This document shows, piece after piece, positions 42,899 through 53,243 of a stretch of 64,000 nt of DNA. Below the pieces are notes generated by a model, which made no database searches, had not been told where the DNA came from, and saw only the letters and a list, made by a program, of their open reading frames with translations. Source of the stretch: Alphaproteobacteria bacterium (GTDB lineage Bacteria; Pseudomonadota; Alphaproteobacteria; Ferrovibrionales; Ferrovibrionaceae); contig CANJGB010000004.1 of the NCBI GenBank assembly GCA_947473805.1, positions 62,001 to 126,000 on the forward strand. Reading direction: 5' to 3'. The position numbers and the translations under genes are program-made. The first letter of the stretch is position 1, and every line of letters begins with the position of its first letter.

Positions 42899-43978
42899 AT
42901 GACGCCATCCCCGGCTGATCGCCCCGCTTCGCTCGGCACCTATCGCCGTGCTTTTTCGGATGCCGCGCGGGACACGGGGCGCGAAATGCGCGCCATGCTT
43001 CCTGCCGCGGCGCGGCGGGCACTGGGACTGGAGCGGCAGCGTCTCGTCATCGATCTCGAAGGCGACGCGGGCAAGGCCTATCTGGTAACCGGCACCGACT
43101 TCCGCCGGGAGGCCGGATTCGACCTGAATGCGGGGCCCGATGGTATCGCGACGCTGTGCGCGATGGCGGAATCCCCCCTCGATGAAATCGTACTGCGCCT
43201 CGCATCTGACGTGGTGCTGGAAAAGACCCTCAAACTGCCGGCCGGCGCCCGGCGTGACATCGCCGCAATCGTGCCGTTTGAACTGCAGCGCACCGTGCCC
43301 CTGCCGGCCGATCGTATGTTTTACGATTTTGTCGCGACCCCTGCCGGCGCATCGCTCGAAGTACGGGTACAGATCGCCGAGCGTTCCGCCGTCCTCGGTG
43401 CGGCGGATAGTCTGGTGCAGGTCGGCATCGTCGCTGACCGTGTGCTCGGCGGTGCCGGCGCGCCCGACTTTCCCGATCTCGAGCGTTTCACCAGCCTGTT
43501 GCCGGCTGAGCGTCGCCCGGCGCCCCGCTCCACAGGCCTCAACCGTGTGCTGGCGGTGGCGGCGGTCCTCAGCGTTGTCTTGGCCATTGCTGGGCCGTTC
43601 GCCAGCTTGGCTGTCGAGCGGCGTGGCTTGGAGCGCTCACTTGCCATGACGCCCGCGACCGGCGCGGCCGAACAGACGCTTGAGAATCGCGCCCGCCGGG
43701 TGGCGCAGCGCAAGGCGTCGGCGCCTTTCGTTACGGTCATGCTGGACGATCTGACCCGTCTGCTGCCCGACGATGTTTGGCTTAGCCAGCTCAACTGGGT
43801 CGATGGCCAGATCGAGATCGAGGGCGTGTCGCGCTCTGCCGCGTCGCTGGTGCCGCGGATCGAGGCCAGCGGGAAGTTCGGCAAGGTCGAGTTCCAGACG
43901 CCTGTGGTGCGCGATCCGGTGGCCGGCGGCGAGCGCTTTCATTTCGCCATTCTGCCGAAAACGCCGGGCGCGCCATGA
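42899..43978 (+). CDS. gspL: Type II secretion assembly protein GspL
   Basis: The 359-residue protein has an actin-like cytosolic domain (residues 1-190, with LPAGARRDIAAIVPFELQRTVPL), a single membrane helix (VLAVAAVLSVVLAIAGPFASLAV) and a small periplasmic ferredoxin-like domain (LTRLLPDDVWLSQLNWVDGQIEIEG). GspL couples GspE to the membrane platform. It is spaced 70 bases from gspK and overlaps gspM by ATGA. Confidence 0.88.
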   Translation: MTPSPADRPASLGTYRRAFSDAARDTGREMRAMLPAAARRALGLERQRLVIDLEGDAGKAYLVTGTDFRREAGFDLNAGPDGIATLCAMAESPLDEIVLRLASDVVLEKTLKLPAGARRDIAAIVPFELQRTVPLPADRMFYDFVATPAGASLEVRVQIAERSAVLGAADSLVQVGIVADRVLGGAGAPDFPDLERFTSLLPAERRPAPRSTGLNRVLAVAAVLSVVLAIAGPFASLAVERRGLERSLAMTPATGAAEQTLENRARRVAQRKASAPFVTVMLDDLTRLLPDDVWLSQLNWVDGQIEIEGVSRSAASLVPRIEASGKFGKVEFQTPVVRDPVAGGERFHFAILPKTPGAP

Positions 43979-44481
43979 AGCGCCTCGTCCCGATTGCTGT
44001 CCTGCTGATCGGTGTCTTCGTGGTGCTGGGGGGCGCGGCGATCCTGCATTCGGCCTACCAGCGCAGCGCGCTCGAGGTCGAGGCCCTGCGCCTGCGCGCC
44101 GCGACCCAGCATCTCGCAATGCTGTCGCCCGCTGCCCCTGCCGATCCAGGCCTGCTGGAGCCCGCCGCAAGCGAGGCGGCGGCAACCGCCGGGCTGGTTG
44201 AGTTCGTCAAGGCGGCGGTGGAGGGGGCAGGCGGCGCCGTGCTCGCCCTGCAGCCGAAGCAGCTCGAGAATGTCGGCGATGGCGATGTCGGTCTGCGCAC
44301 ACAGTTCGTCGCCGATGTCGCCGGCCTGCAAAAGACGCTCCACGCCATCGAGAGTGCACGCCCGGCACTGATCGTGGACAGCGTGCTGGTTCGTGGCCGA
44401 CCACAGGTCACGGGCAACGAACCCGTGAAGCTCGACATCACGCTTGAGGTCCGGGCCTTCCGCCGCCCGGGGCCGGCATGA
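43975..44481 (+). CDS. gspM: Type II secretion protein GspM
   Basis: The 168-residue protein has an N-terminal membrane helix (VPIAVLLIGVFVVLGGAAIL), a coiled region (SALEVEALRLRAATQHLAM) and a periplasmic GspM-like fold ending VKLDITLEVRAFRRPG. It pairs with GspL. Size, topology and place support the call more than sequence motifs. Confidence 0.8.
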   Translation: MKRLVPIAVLLIGVFVVLGGAAILHSAYQRSALEVEALRLRAATQHLAMLSPAAPADPGLLEPAASEAAATAGLVEFVKAAVEGAGGAVLALQPKQLENVGDGDVGLRTQFVADVAGLQKTLHAIESARPALIVDSVLVRGRPQVTGNEPVKLDITLEVRAFRRPGPA

Positions 44482-44966
44482 TGCGCGCTTTGTCTCGCCC
44501 CGCACCGATCCGCTGGTTGCTGGTGCCGGTCATCGGCATCTGCCTTGTTCTCGCGATCCTGCCCTGGCTTTTCTTCGGCGGCGCTACGAGTGGTGCCGGA
44601 CCGCGAACGGCAGCCGAGAAGGTCGCGGCCACGCACTTGCCAGCCCTGACCGGCCTATCGGAGACCGTTCAGCGGCCCCTGTTCCATTCCCTGAGGCAGC
44701 CATCGAAGGCCGCGGCGGAAGGCCCCGCGACCGTTTCAGGTCCGGTTGTCGTCGGCAGGTACCGCCTGATCGGCATCATTTCGGCAGGCAATCGCCGGCA
44801 GGCCATGCTGGCGCGCATCGACACCGGCCGCAGCTCGCTCTACGCGGCTGACGACGCCTTGGACGACTGGAAAGTGGCCGCGATATTGGATGATGGCTTG
44901 ACGGTTACCCGCGGCACCGAGACCGAAACCGTCCGCCTGAAGTCCCGTGCCCAGCCCCGCCCCTGA
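44478..44966 (+). CDS. GspC/GspN-like type II secretion protein
   Basis: The 162-residue protein starts at ATG overlapping gspM (two adjacent ATGs). It has one membrane helix (WLLVPVIGICLVLAILPWLFF) and a periplasmic homology-region-like domain: VVVGRYRLIGIISAGNRRQAMLARID, then VAAILDDGLTVTRGTETETVRL. This is the layout of GspC, which links the platform to the secretin, but there is no PDZ domain, so a short GspC or GspN-like role is possible. Confidence 0.7.
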   Translation: MMRALSRPAPIRWLLVPVIGICLVLAILPWLFFGGATSGAGPRTAAEKVAATHLPALTGLSETVQRPLFHSLRQPSKAAAEGPATVSGPVVVGRYRLIGIISAGNRRQAMLARIDTGRSSLYAADDALDDWKVAAILDDGLTVTRGTETETVRLKSRAQPRP

Positions 44967-45023
44967 CCTCCGCGAATCGGGATAACGCTTTGTTTTTCCG
45001 TCGATTCTGCTAAGGTTATCCAC

Positions 45024-47303
45024 ATGGGGTGGATAATTACCTATCGTGGTTTTGTACGCGCTGCGGGCAGTGCCGCTGTTGCGGCCTGCCTTGTGCTGGC
45101 CAGTTGCACTGTCGACCAGAAGCGGCAGGCCAGCAACCAGCCCGACGCCCGTCCGGCGCCGGCCCAGCAGGACCGTATTTCGGGCCCCGTCCGGCCGTCC
45201 AATGCGACGGCCCAGTCCGGCAAGATTGCCGAAATCTACCCGGCAACCGCGGCCGGCAAGCAGGGGAACATTACCCTGCCATCGTCGTCGCGGCCGACAT
45301 CGGTCGCTCCCCGTACGCCGGGCGACATCACGCTCAATTTCGAGGAAGCCGACATCCGTGAAGTCGCGCAGGTTATCCTGCGCGACCTGATGAAGGTGAA
45401 CTACGTCATCGATCCCGACGTCCGGGGCCAGGTGACATTCCGCACTGCCAACCCGCTGACGCGCGAGCAGTTGCTGCCGGCATTCGAAACCCTGCTGCGC
45501 GCCAATGGTTTGGGCCTCGCGTTTAATTCCGGCTTCTACCGGGTCACCCGCGGCGATGTCGCGCGGTCGGACGGGACGGGCGCTGGAACGTCGGGCGGCG
45601 CAGGCGGGCCGGTGGGCGGCCGCTCGTCAATCGGCAGTGTGCGCGTGTTTCCGCTGAAGTTCGTTTCCGCCGAGGAGATCGGCAAAATCCTCAAGCCCAT
45701 CGTCGGCGAAGGCCACGTGCTGATGGCCGATGCCTTGCGCGGTATCGTGGTCGTCGGCGGCGGCAGTGATGAATTGCGGCTGGCGTCCGAGACCATCGCC
45801 GTGTTCGACGTCGACATGATGGCCGGGCAGACGGTTTTGCTGGAAAGCCTGCAGAACGCCGATGCGGCCACGCTGGCGCTGGAACTGGAGAACCTGTTCC
45901 AGAGCGGCAAGTCAGGTTCGCTGGAAGGCGCGGTCCGGATCATGCCGATCGAGCGCCTGAACGCGATCATGATCATCGCGGCGCAACCCCGCTATATCGA
46001 GGAGGCGCGCAACTGGATCGCCCGTCTCGACCGCACCCGCAACGCACAGCAGCGCCGCCTGTTCGTCTACTACCTGCAGAACGCCAAGGCTGCCGCGGTC
46101 GGCCGTACGCTGCGCGGCATTTTCGGCCTGGGTGAGGTCGGCAGTGCCGATGCCGCCACTGCCCTTCGTGGCCAGGCCGGCGGCAACGCCTCGGCGATGG
46201 GCCGTCCGACCTCGGCGCCGCGTACCGGTGTTCAGACGGCGGCCATCGGTGCGGCCACCCCGGCCGGCGGTGCGGCGGACCAGGCGCGCAGCGGCATCAA
46301 TGATTCCGACAGCGTCCGCATCTTTGCCGACGAGGCGAACAACGCGATCCTGGTGCTCGCCAATTCCAGCGAATACCAGTCCATCGAGGAAACCCTGCTG
46401 AAGCTCGACCTGGTGCCCCTGCAGGTGCTGATCGAAGCGAGCATCGTAGAGGTCGCGCTCAACGACGCACTACGTTTCGGCGTCCAGTACTATCTCGACA
46501 GCGGCAGTTCCAACGTGTCCGGCGTGTTGAGCGCGGGGCAGCCGGCCCTGCCGCCGAACCTCGCCTCCACGCTGCTGAACCTCGGCTCGACGGCGCAGGC
46601 CGCAGGTGGCCTGTCGCTGTTCGTGTCGCGCGGCGGCCAGCCCCGCGTGCTGGTCGATGCGCTGTCGTCGCTGACCGAAGTGAACATGGTCTCGTCGCCG
46701 TCGCTCCTCGTGCTCGACAACCAGCTCGCGCGTCTCCAGGTCGGCGCGACGGTGCCGATCATCACCCAGTCCGTGGTGGCCGCGCCCACCGGCAGCGTCA
46801 CCCCGGCCGGCAACAGCACCAACATCGCCAACGCCATCGACTATCGTGAAACCGGCGTGCTGCTCGAGGTCCTGCCGCGCGTCAACGCTTCCGGCCTGAT
46901 CACCCTGGAAATCGCCCAGGAAGTCAGCGACGTGTCACAGCCGGCGGTCGGCGCCGCGATCCAGTCGCCGACGATCAACCAGCGCCGCATCGTCTCCACG
47001 GTGGCGGTGAATTCGGGTGATTCGGTCGTGCTGGGCGGCCTGATCCGCGACAGCCAGGCCATCAGCGACAGCGGCATCCCGATCCTGCATTCGATCCCGG
47101 TCATCGGCGCCCTGTTCGGGCAAAAGGGCAATGCTAGTTCGCGCACCGAACTGCTGGTCATGCTGACGCCGCGGATCATCCGCAACCAGCGCGAGGCGCG
47201 CGACGTCAGCAACGACCTGCAGCGCAAATTCCAGGCGGTTCTGTCGCTGATGGGCCGCGGCCTGCCGCCGCCGCGCCGTCCGTCGACCCTGACACAGGAT
47301 TAG
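45024..47303 (+). CDS. gspD: Type II secretion secretin GspD
   Basis: The 759-residue outer-membrane channel protein begins with a lipoprotein-like signal (CLVLASC). An N0 domain (ITLNFEEADIREVAQVILRDLMKVNYVIDPDVRGQ) is followed by NolW-type N1-N3 repeats, a Gly/Ala-rich loop near 375-425, and the C-terminal secretin core: DALSSLTEVNMVSSPSLLVLDNQLA, VGATVPIITQ, DYRETGVLLEVLPRVN, VVLGGLIRDSQ and a final MLTPRIIRNQ. It ends the 13-gene operon beginning at 34694. The predicted lipid anchor could make pilotin-free targeting possible. Confidence 0.95.
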   Translation: MGWIITYRGFVRAAGSAAVAACLVLASCTVDQKRQASNQPDARPAPAQQDRISGPVRPSNATAQSGKIAEIYPATAAGKQGNITLPSSSRPTSVAPRTPGDITLNFEEADIREVAQVILRDLMKVNYVIDPDVRGQVTFRTANPLTREQLLPAFETLLRANGLGLAFNSGFYRVTRGDVARSDGTGAGTSGGAGGPVGGRSSIGSVRVFPLKFVSAEEIGKILKPIVGEGHVLMADALRGIVVVGGGSDELRLASETIAVFDVDMMAGQTVLLESLQNADAATLALELENLFQSGKSGSLEGAVRIMPIERLNAIMIIAAQPRYIEEARNWIARLDRTRNAQQRRLFVYYLQNAKAAAVGRTLRGIFGLGEVGSADAATALRGQAGGNASAMGRPTSAPRTGVQTAAIGAATPAGGAADQARSGINDSDSVRIFADEANNAILVLANSSEYQSIEETLLKLDLVPLQVLIEASIVEVALNDALRFGVQYYLDSGSSNVSGVLSAGQPALPPNLASTLLNLGSTAQAAGGLSLFVSRGGQPRVLVDALSSLTEVNMVSSPSLLVLDNQLARLQVGATVPIITQSVVAAPTGSVTPAGNSTNIANAIDYRETGVLLEVLPRVNASGLITLEIAQEVSDVSQPAVGAAIQSPTINQRRIVSTVAVNSGDSVVLGGLIRDSQAISDSGIPILHSIPVIGALFGQKGNASSRTELLVMLTPRIIRNQREARDVSNDLQRKFQAVLSLMGRGLPPPRRPSTLTQD

Positions 47304-47337
47304 GTTTTCGCGGCGGGCCCGCCTGACTGAAGCAGGA

Positions 47338-47413
47338 TGGTGGGCGGTACTGGACTCGAACCAGTGACCCCGGCGATGTGAACACCGTGCTCTACCAACT
47401 GAGCTAACCGCCC
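47338..47413 (-). tRNA. tRNA-Val (anticodon CAC)
   Basis: On the minus strand the 76-base cloverleaf starts GGGCGGT and ends ACCGCCC-A-CCA with encoded CCA. The D arm is GCTCAGTTGGTAGAGC, the anticodon stem CGGTG/CGCCG holds loop TTCACAT (anticodon CAC), and the T arm is ACTGGTTCGAGTCCAGT. Confidence 0.96.
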
Positions 47414-47501
47414 GGCGCGAAGAAGCGGGGTATAAGGCTGCCTCTCCGGGCTGTCAACGGGCGGACTGGCTGGCCTCGTGCCCCGGCGCTATATTCCGCC
47501 C

Positions 47502-48065
47502 ATGTCCAAAAACCGCCTTCTGAACCTGCCCCTTACGATCTGCGGGGTGGCCGAACTTGATGGCCATTGCGGTGTGGGGATCAGCCACGCCTTGTCCATT
47601 CTCGATCCCTGGACCCCCGACCCCGATGCCTTTACGCGTTTCGGGCCGCACCACCGCCACGTCCTGCGGTTTCACGACCATGTCGACGAGCGTCCGGGAG
47701 ACGACGCGCCGCAGCAGCATCACGTGGAAGCCATTCTCGGGTTCGGTGCGGATTTCGCGTCGGCGCCGCCCAAACACCTGCTCGTGCATTGCTGGATGGG
47801 CATGTCGCGCTCGACCGCGGCCGCGGCGATCGTTCTCGGCCAGCATATGCCGGGCGCCGAGGATGCCGTGTTCGACCGCATCTTCGCGGTGCGGCCGCGC
47901 TCCTGGCCGAATGTGCGCATGATCGCCATTGCCGACAAGCTGCTTGGTCGGCGCGGCGCCATGCTTTCCGCGCTTAAAGACCATCACCGGCGGGTGCTGC
48001 AGCACCATCCCGAGATCGCCCAGACCCTGCGCGGCTATGGCCGCAGCGCCCGGCCCGGCGAGTAG
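47502..48065 (+). CDS. Tyrosine/dual-specificity phosphatase-like protein
   Basis: The 187-residue protein has the CX5R signature HCWMGMSRSTAAAAIVL, with catalytic Cys and Arg intact, preceded by RFHDHVDE, which may supply the general-acid Asp. This fits the small alphaproteobacterial protein-tyrosine-phosphatase-like family often annotated as protein tyrosine phosphatase. It is cytosolic, without signal peptide. Substrate unknown. It converges with gph, leaving a 2-base gap. Confidence 0.82.
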   Translation: MSKNRLLNLPLTICGVAELDGHCGVGISHALSILDPWTPDPDAFTRFGPHHRHVLRFHDHVDERPGDDAPQQHHVEAILGFGADFASAPPKHLLVHCWMGMSRSTAAAAIVLGQHMPGAEDAVFDRIFAVRPRSWPNVRMIAIADKLLGRRGAMLSALKDHHRRVLQHHPEIAQTLRGYGRSARPGE

Positions 48066-48067
48066 CT

Positions 48068-48733
48068 TCAGCCCAGGTGCTCGATCGCCGCGTCCAGTTC
48101 GTCGAACCGGTCGATCAGGATATTGGCGCCCAGTTCCGCGGCGGGAATGCGCGTATAGCCAAAGGTGACGGCGACAACCGGCACCTTGGCGGCGTGCGCT
48201 GCCAGCACGTCGTTGATGGAATCGCCGATCATCACGGCGTTACCGGGCGCCGCACCCATGGCCTTCAGCGTGCCCAGGATATGTCCGCGATCGGGCTTGC
48301 GCACTGGCAGGCTGTCGCCGCCGACAATGGCATCGAAGAACCGCGTCAGGTCCAGCTGTGCCAGCAGGTCGCGGCTGAGCCCCTCCTTCTTGTTGGTGCA
48401 CACGCCCAGTTGAAAGCCCCTGGCGCGCAGCCGCCCCAGTCCCTCGACCACACCGGGAAAGGGCCGCGTGCGCCGCGCGATGTTGGGGCCGTAATAGGCG
48501 AGAAACTCCACGACCGCGGCGTCAAGGGCGACGTCATCCAGCGCTGACCCCGTGGCCTCGAACCCCCGCATCAGCAGGGCGCGGGCACCATCGCCGACCA
48601 GGTGGCGGACCATTTCCAGCCCGACCGGCTGGCGGCCGTGCGTGGCCAGGACATGGTCGGTCGCCGCCGCTAGGTCAGGTGCCGAATCGACCAGGGTGCC
48701 GTCGAGATCGAAGACAATGGCAGTGCGTGGCAT
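48068..48733 (-). CDS. gph: Phosphoglycolate phosphatase (HAD superfamily)
   Basis: The 221-residue HAD hydrolase has motif I FDLDGTLVDSAPDL, motif II Thr in VCTNKKEG, motif III Lys in VRKPDRG and motif IV IGDSINDVLAA. The cap domain (HVLATHGRQPVGLEMVRHLVGDGARAL) is typical of Gph, which removes 2-phosphoglycolate formed during DNA repair. I used the ATG at 48733, as the longer frame lacks a good start and conserved sequence begins there. Confidence 0.92.
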   Translation of the reverse strand: MPRTAIVFDLDGTLVDSAPDLAAATDHVLATHGRQPVGLEMVRHLVGDGARALLMRGFEATGSALDDVALDAAVVEFLAYYGPNIARRTRPFPGVVEGLGRLRARGFQLGVCTNKKEGLSRDLLAQLDLTRFFDAIVGGDSLPVRKPDRGHILGTLKAMGAAPGNAVMIGDSINDVLAAHAAKVPVVAVTFGYTRIPAAELGANILIDRFDELDAAIEHLG

Positions 48734-48865
48734 GGCGGAAACATCCTGAAACGGGTCGATACGGGGCGAAACAACGCTTGATTTGGCAGTCTGGCGGGCG
48801 TTATGCCACAACCGGTGCCTCTGCCACCCATAAACCTCATCAGGCACTCAACCGGGTTTGTCTTA

Positions 48866-50209
48866 ATGTCGTCTTCGCCACCGCTTGCCGTCATCGTTCT
48901 CGCCGCCGGGCAGGGCAAACGCATGAAGTCGAGCCTGCCCAAGGTTCTGCATGCCGTCGCCGGCAAACCGATGGTGCGCCATGTCGTCGATGTCGCCGCC
49001 GCGCTGAAGCCGGAGCGGACGGTGGTCGTGATTGCGCCCGGACAGGATGCGATCGCCAAGGTCGTGGCCCCCGCGAAGACTGCCGTGCAACCCGTTGCCC
49101 GCGGCAGCGCCGATGCCGTCCGCGCTGCACAGAAGGCGATGGCCGGCTTTACCGGCGACGTGCTGATCCTGAATGGTGACGTGCCGTTGATTGGCGTGGA
49201 AACGCTGCGCGCGCTGCGCCGGCAGCTGCGGGCAAAGTCGAAGCCGGCAGTCGCCGTGCTTGGTTTCCGTCCCGATGATCCGGCCGCCTATGGCCGGCTG
49301 ATCACGGGCGCTGACGGCGGCCTCGACCGCATCGTCGAGTATCGCGACGCAAACGATGACGAGCGCGCCATCGACCTGTGCAATGCCGGCGTCTATGCGG
49401 TCGATGGCCAGGTATTGTGGCGCTACCTGGCGAAAATAGGCAGCGACAACGCGCAGGGCGAATTCTATCTCACCGATCTCGTCGCCATCGCCCGCGCCGA
49501 TGGCCGGCGTGTCACCGTCGTCGAGGGCCAGGCGGAAGACGCCTTGGGCGTCAATTCGCGGTTTGAACTTGCGATGGTCGAATCAGCCATTCAGGACCGC
49601 CTGCGCCGCCACTTCCTGACCGGGGGCGTGACCCTTCAGGATCCGGCGACGGTGTGGTTCAGCCATGACACGAAGCTTGGCCGCGACGTGACGGTCGAGC
49701 CCGGCGTCGTGTTCGGCCCTGGCGTCGTCGTGGCCGATGGCGTCCACATCAAGGCGTTCTCGCATATCGAAGGTGCGCGCATCGCGGCCGGCGCCATCAT
49801 CGGACCGTTTGCCCGTCTGCGGCCCGGCGCGGATATCGGCATCGACGCTCATATCGGCAATTTCGTCGAGGTGAAGAAGACGAAGATCGGCCGCGGCGCG
49901 AAGGCCAATCACCTGACCTATCTGGGTGACGCCACGGTCGGCGCGGGCGCCAATGTCGGCGCCGGCACGATCACCTGCAACTATGACGGCTTCGCAAAAC
50001 ACCTGACCCAGATCGGCGAGGGCGCCTTTATCGGCAGCAACACTTCGCTCGTGGCGCCGGTAAAGGTCGGCAAGGGGGCTATTACCGCCGCCGGCTCGGT
50101 CATCGTCGCCGATGTGCCGGCCGACGCACTTGCTGTCGCGCGCGGCCGGCAGGAAAAGAAAGCCGGCTGGGCGAAGCGTTTCCGCGCCAGCCAGAAGGGC
50201 AAGGCCTAG
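48866..50209 (+). CDS. glmU: Bifunctional GlmU (UDP-GlcNAc pyrophosphorylase/GlcN-1-P acetyltransferase)
   Basis: The 447-residue enzyme makes UDP-N-acetylglucosamine for peptidoglycan and LPS. The N-terminal uridyltransferase has LAAGQGKRMKSSLPKVLH, LILNGDVPLIG and EFYLTDLVAIA; the C-terminal half is a left-handed beta-helix acetyltransferase (GARIAAGAIIGPFARLRPGADIG, NFVEVKKTKIGRGAKANHLTYLGDA, GTITCNYDGF). The start is set at MSSSPP; the frame extends upstream without conservation. It lies two bases before glmS, so the two consecutive UDP-GlcNAc pathway genes form an operon. Confidence 0.97.
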   Translation: MSSSPPLAVIVLAAGQGKRMKSSLPKVLHAVAGKPMVRHVVDVAAALKPERTVVVIAPGQDAIAKVVAPAKTAVQPVARGSADAVRAAQKAMAGFTGDVLILNGDVPLIGVETLRALRRQLRAKSKPAVAVLGFRPDDPAAYGRLITGADGGLDRIVEYRDANDDERAIDLCNAGVYAVDGQVLWRYLAKIGSDNAQGEFYLTDLVAIARADGRRVTVVEGQAEDALGVNSRFELAMVESAIQDRLRRHFLTGGVTLQDPATVWFSHDTKLGRDVTVEPGVVFGPGVVVADGVHIKAFSHIEGARIAAGAIIGPFARLRPGADIGIDAHIGNFVEVKKTKIGRGAKANHLTYLGDATVGAGANVGAGTITCNYDGFAKHLTQIGEGAFIGSNTSLVAPVKVGKGAITAAGSVIVADVPADALAVARGRQEKKAGWAKRFRASQKGKA

Positions 50210-50211
50210 AC

Positions 50212-52035
<1,824 letters not shown>

Positions 52036-52044
52036 GATCGCCGA

Positions 52045-52542
52045 ATGACCGATGCGCCGCGCAGTCGAACCTATTCCTGGGCCGACCAGCGCATGGACCC
52101 GGAACAGGTAAAGCGCCTGACCGGGCTGGAATTCCTGCAGGCCATTGTTGCCGGAAAGCTGCCAAAGCCCGCCATTGCCGACACGCTGGGCTACACGCTG
52201 ACCGAGGTGGAGAAGGGACTTGCCGTGTTCGAGGGCGGCACCGACGAGTTTCTCTACAATCCGCTGGGTACCGTGCATGGCGGCTATGCCGCAACGCTGC
52301 TCGATTCAGCGATGGCCTGTGCGATCCAGAGCACCCTGCCGGTCGGCACAGGCTACACGACCGTCGAGCTCAAGGTGAACTACATCCGGCCGATGACGAC
52401 CAGAACCGGCATGGTCCGCTGCGAGGGCCGCATGATCCATGCCGGTGGCCGTATCGGGACGGCGGAGGGGCGGGTGGTCGGGCGCGAGGACGGCAAGCTG
52501 TACGCCCACGGCACCACGACCTGTCTGATTTTCCCGCTGTAG
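52045..52542 (+). CDS. PaaI-type hotdog thioesterase
   Basis: The 165-residue protein has the single-hotdog thioesterase signature NPLGTVHGGYAATLLDSAMACAIQSTLP, followed by YTTVELKVNYIRPM and VRCEGRMIHAGGRIGTAEGRV. Such enzymes hydrolyse acyl- or aryl-CoA. It starts 9 bases after glmS and may be cotranscribed, though its substrate has no obvious tie to amino-sugar synthesis. Confidence 0.9.
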   Translation: MTDAPRSRTYSWADQRMDPEQVKRLTGLEFLQAIVAGKLPKPAIADTLGYTLTEVEKGLAVFEGGTDEFLYNPLGTVHGGYAATLLDSAMACAIQSTLPVGTGYTTVELKVNYIRPMTTRTGMVRCEGRMIHAGGRIGTAEGRVVGREDGKLYAHGTTTCLIFPL

Positions 52543-52548
52543 CTGCTG

Positions 52549-53103
52549 CTACTTCTTCGCCAGTTCCGCCTGGATGGCGCTGGCGATCATCGGATCGTCC
52601 GGCGTCACGTCGGGGGCGAAGCGCTCGACTACCTTGCCGTCGCGGCCGACGAGAAACTTCTCGAAGTTCCAGAGTACGTCGTTCGGCTTTTCCTGCACCC
52701 TGCCACGCTCGGCCAGACGCGCCTTCAGCGTGCCGTCGGGTTTTTCCTTCGCGGCTGGCTTGGCTTCGGTCAGGTGACGGTACAGCGGATGCTGCCCCTC
52801 GCCTTTTACGACGATCTTCTCGAACATCGGAAACTTCACGCCATAGGTCGATTGGCAGAAGCCCTGGATTTCGGCATTCGTACCGGGCTCCTGGCCGGCG
52901 AACTCGTTGGCCGGAAAGCCGAGCACCGAGAAGCCCTTGTCGTGATAGGTCTCGTACAGTTTTTCCAGGCCCTCATATTGCGGGGTCAGGCCGCATTTCG
53001 AGGCCACGTTGACGATCAGTGCAACCTTGCCCTTGTAGTCCGCGAGCGACGACGGCGTGCCGTCGATCCGTTTCACCGGGATGCCGTAAATATCTGTCGC
53101 CAT
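52549..53103 (-). CDS. Glutathione peroxidase-family thiol peroxidase
   Basis: The 184-residue enzyme reduces hydroperoxides. The peroxidatic Cys lies in NVASKCGLTPQYEGL, Gln in FPANEFAGQEPG and Trp/Asn in DVLWNFEKFLV, completing the GPx tetrad. It uses Cys rather than selenocysteine. The second conserved Cys in FCQSTYGVKFPMF suggests a thioredoxin-dependent cycle in addition to glutathione. A strong AGGAGG precedes the ATG at 53103. It converges with the thioesterase gene. Confidence 0.95.
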   Translation of the reverse strand: MATDIYGIPVKRIDGTPSSLADYKGKVALIVNVASKCGLTPQYEGLEKLYETYHDKGFSVLGFPANEFAGQEPGTNAEIQGFCQSTYGVKFPMFEKIVVKGEGQHPLYRHLTEAKPAAKEKPDGTLKARLAERGRVQEKPNDVLWNFEKFLVGRDGKVVERFAPDVTPDDPMIASAIQAELAKK

Positions 53104-53243
53104 TATCCGTTCCTCCTGAGTTGTGGCGGCAGCTTGTTCGAGGGCGCGGGCGCGGTCAACAGAATCGCATTGCTGCCCGACAATTCGGCACTGGCCAGCG
53201 GCGGGGCACCGCTCTAGCTTTCCACTGGGCCGAGGAGGGTCAA

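Noticed and set aside
37258-47303. Type IV pilus operon instead of type II secretion
   Set aside because: GspG, K, L and M-type proteins with a GspD secretin in one operon define type II secretion; no pilT or pilM-Q set is present.
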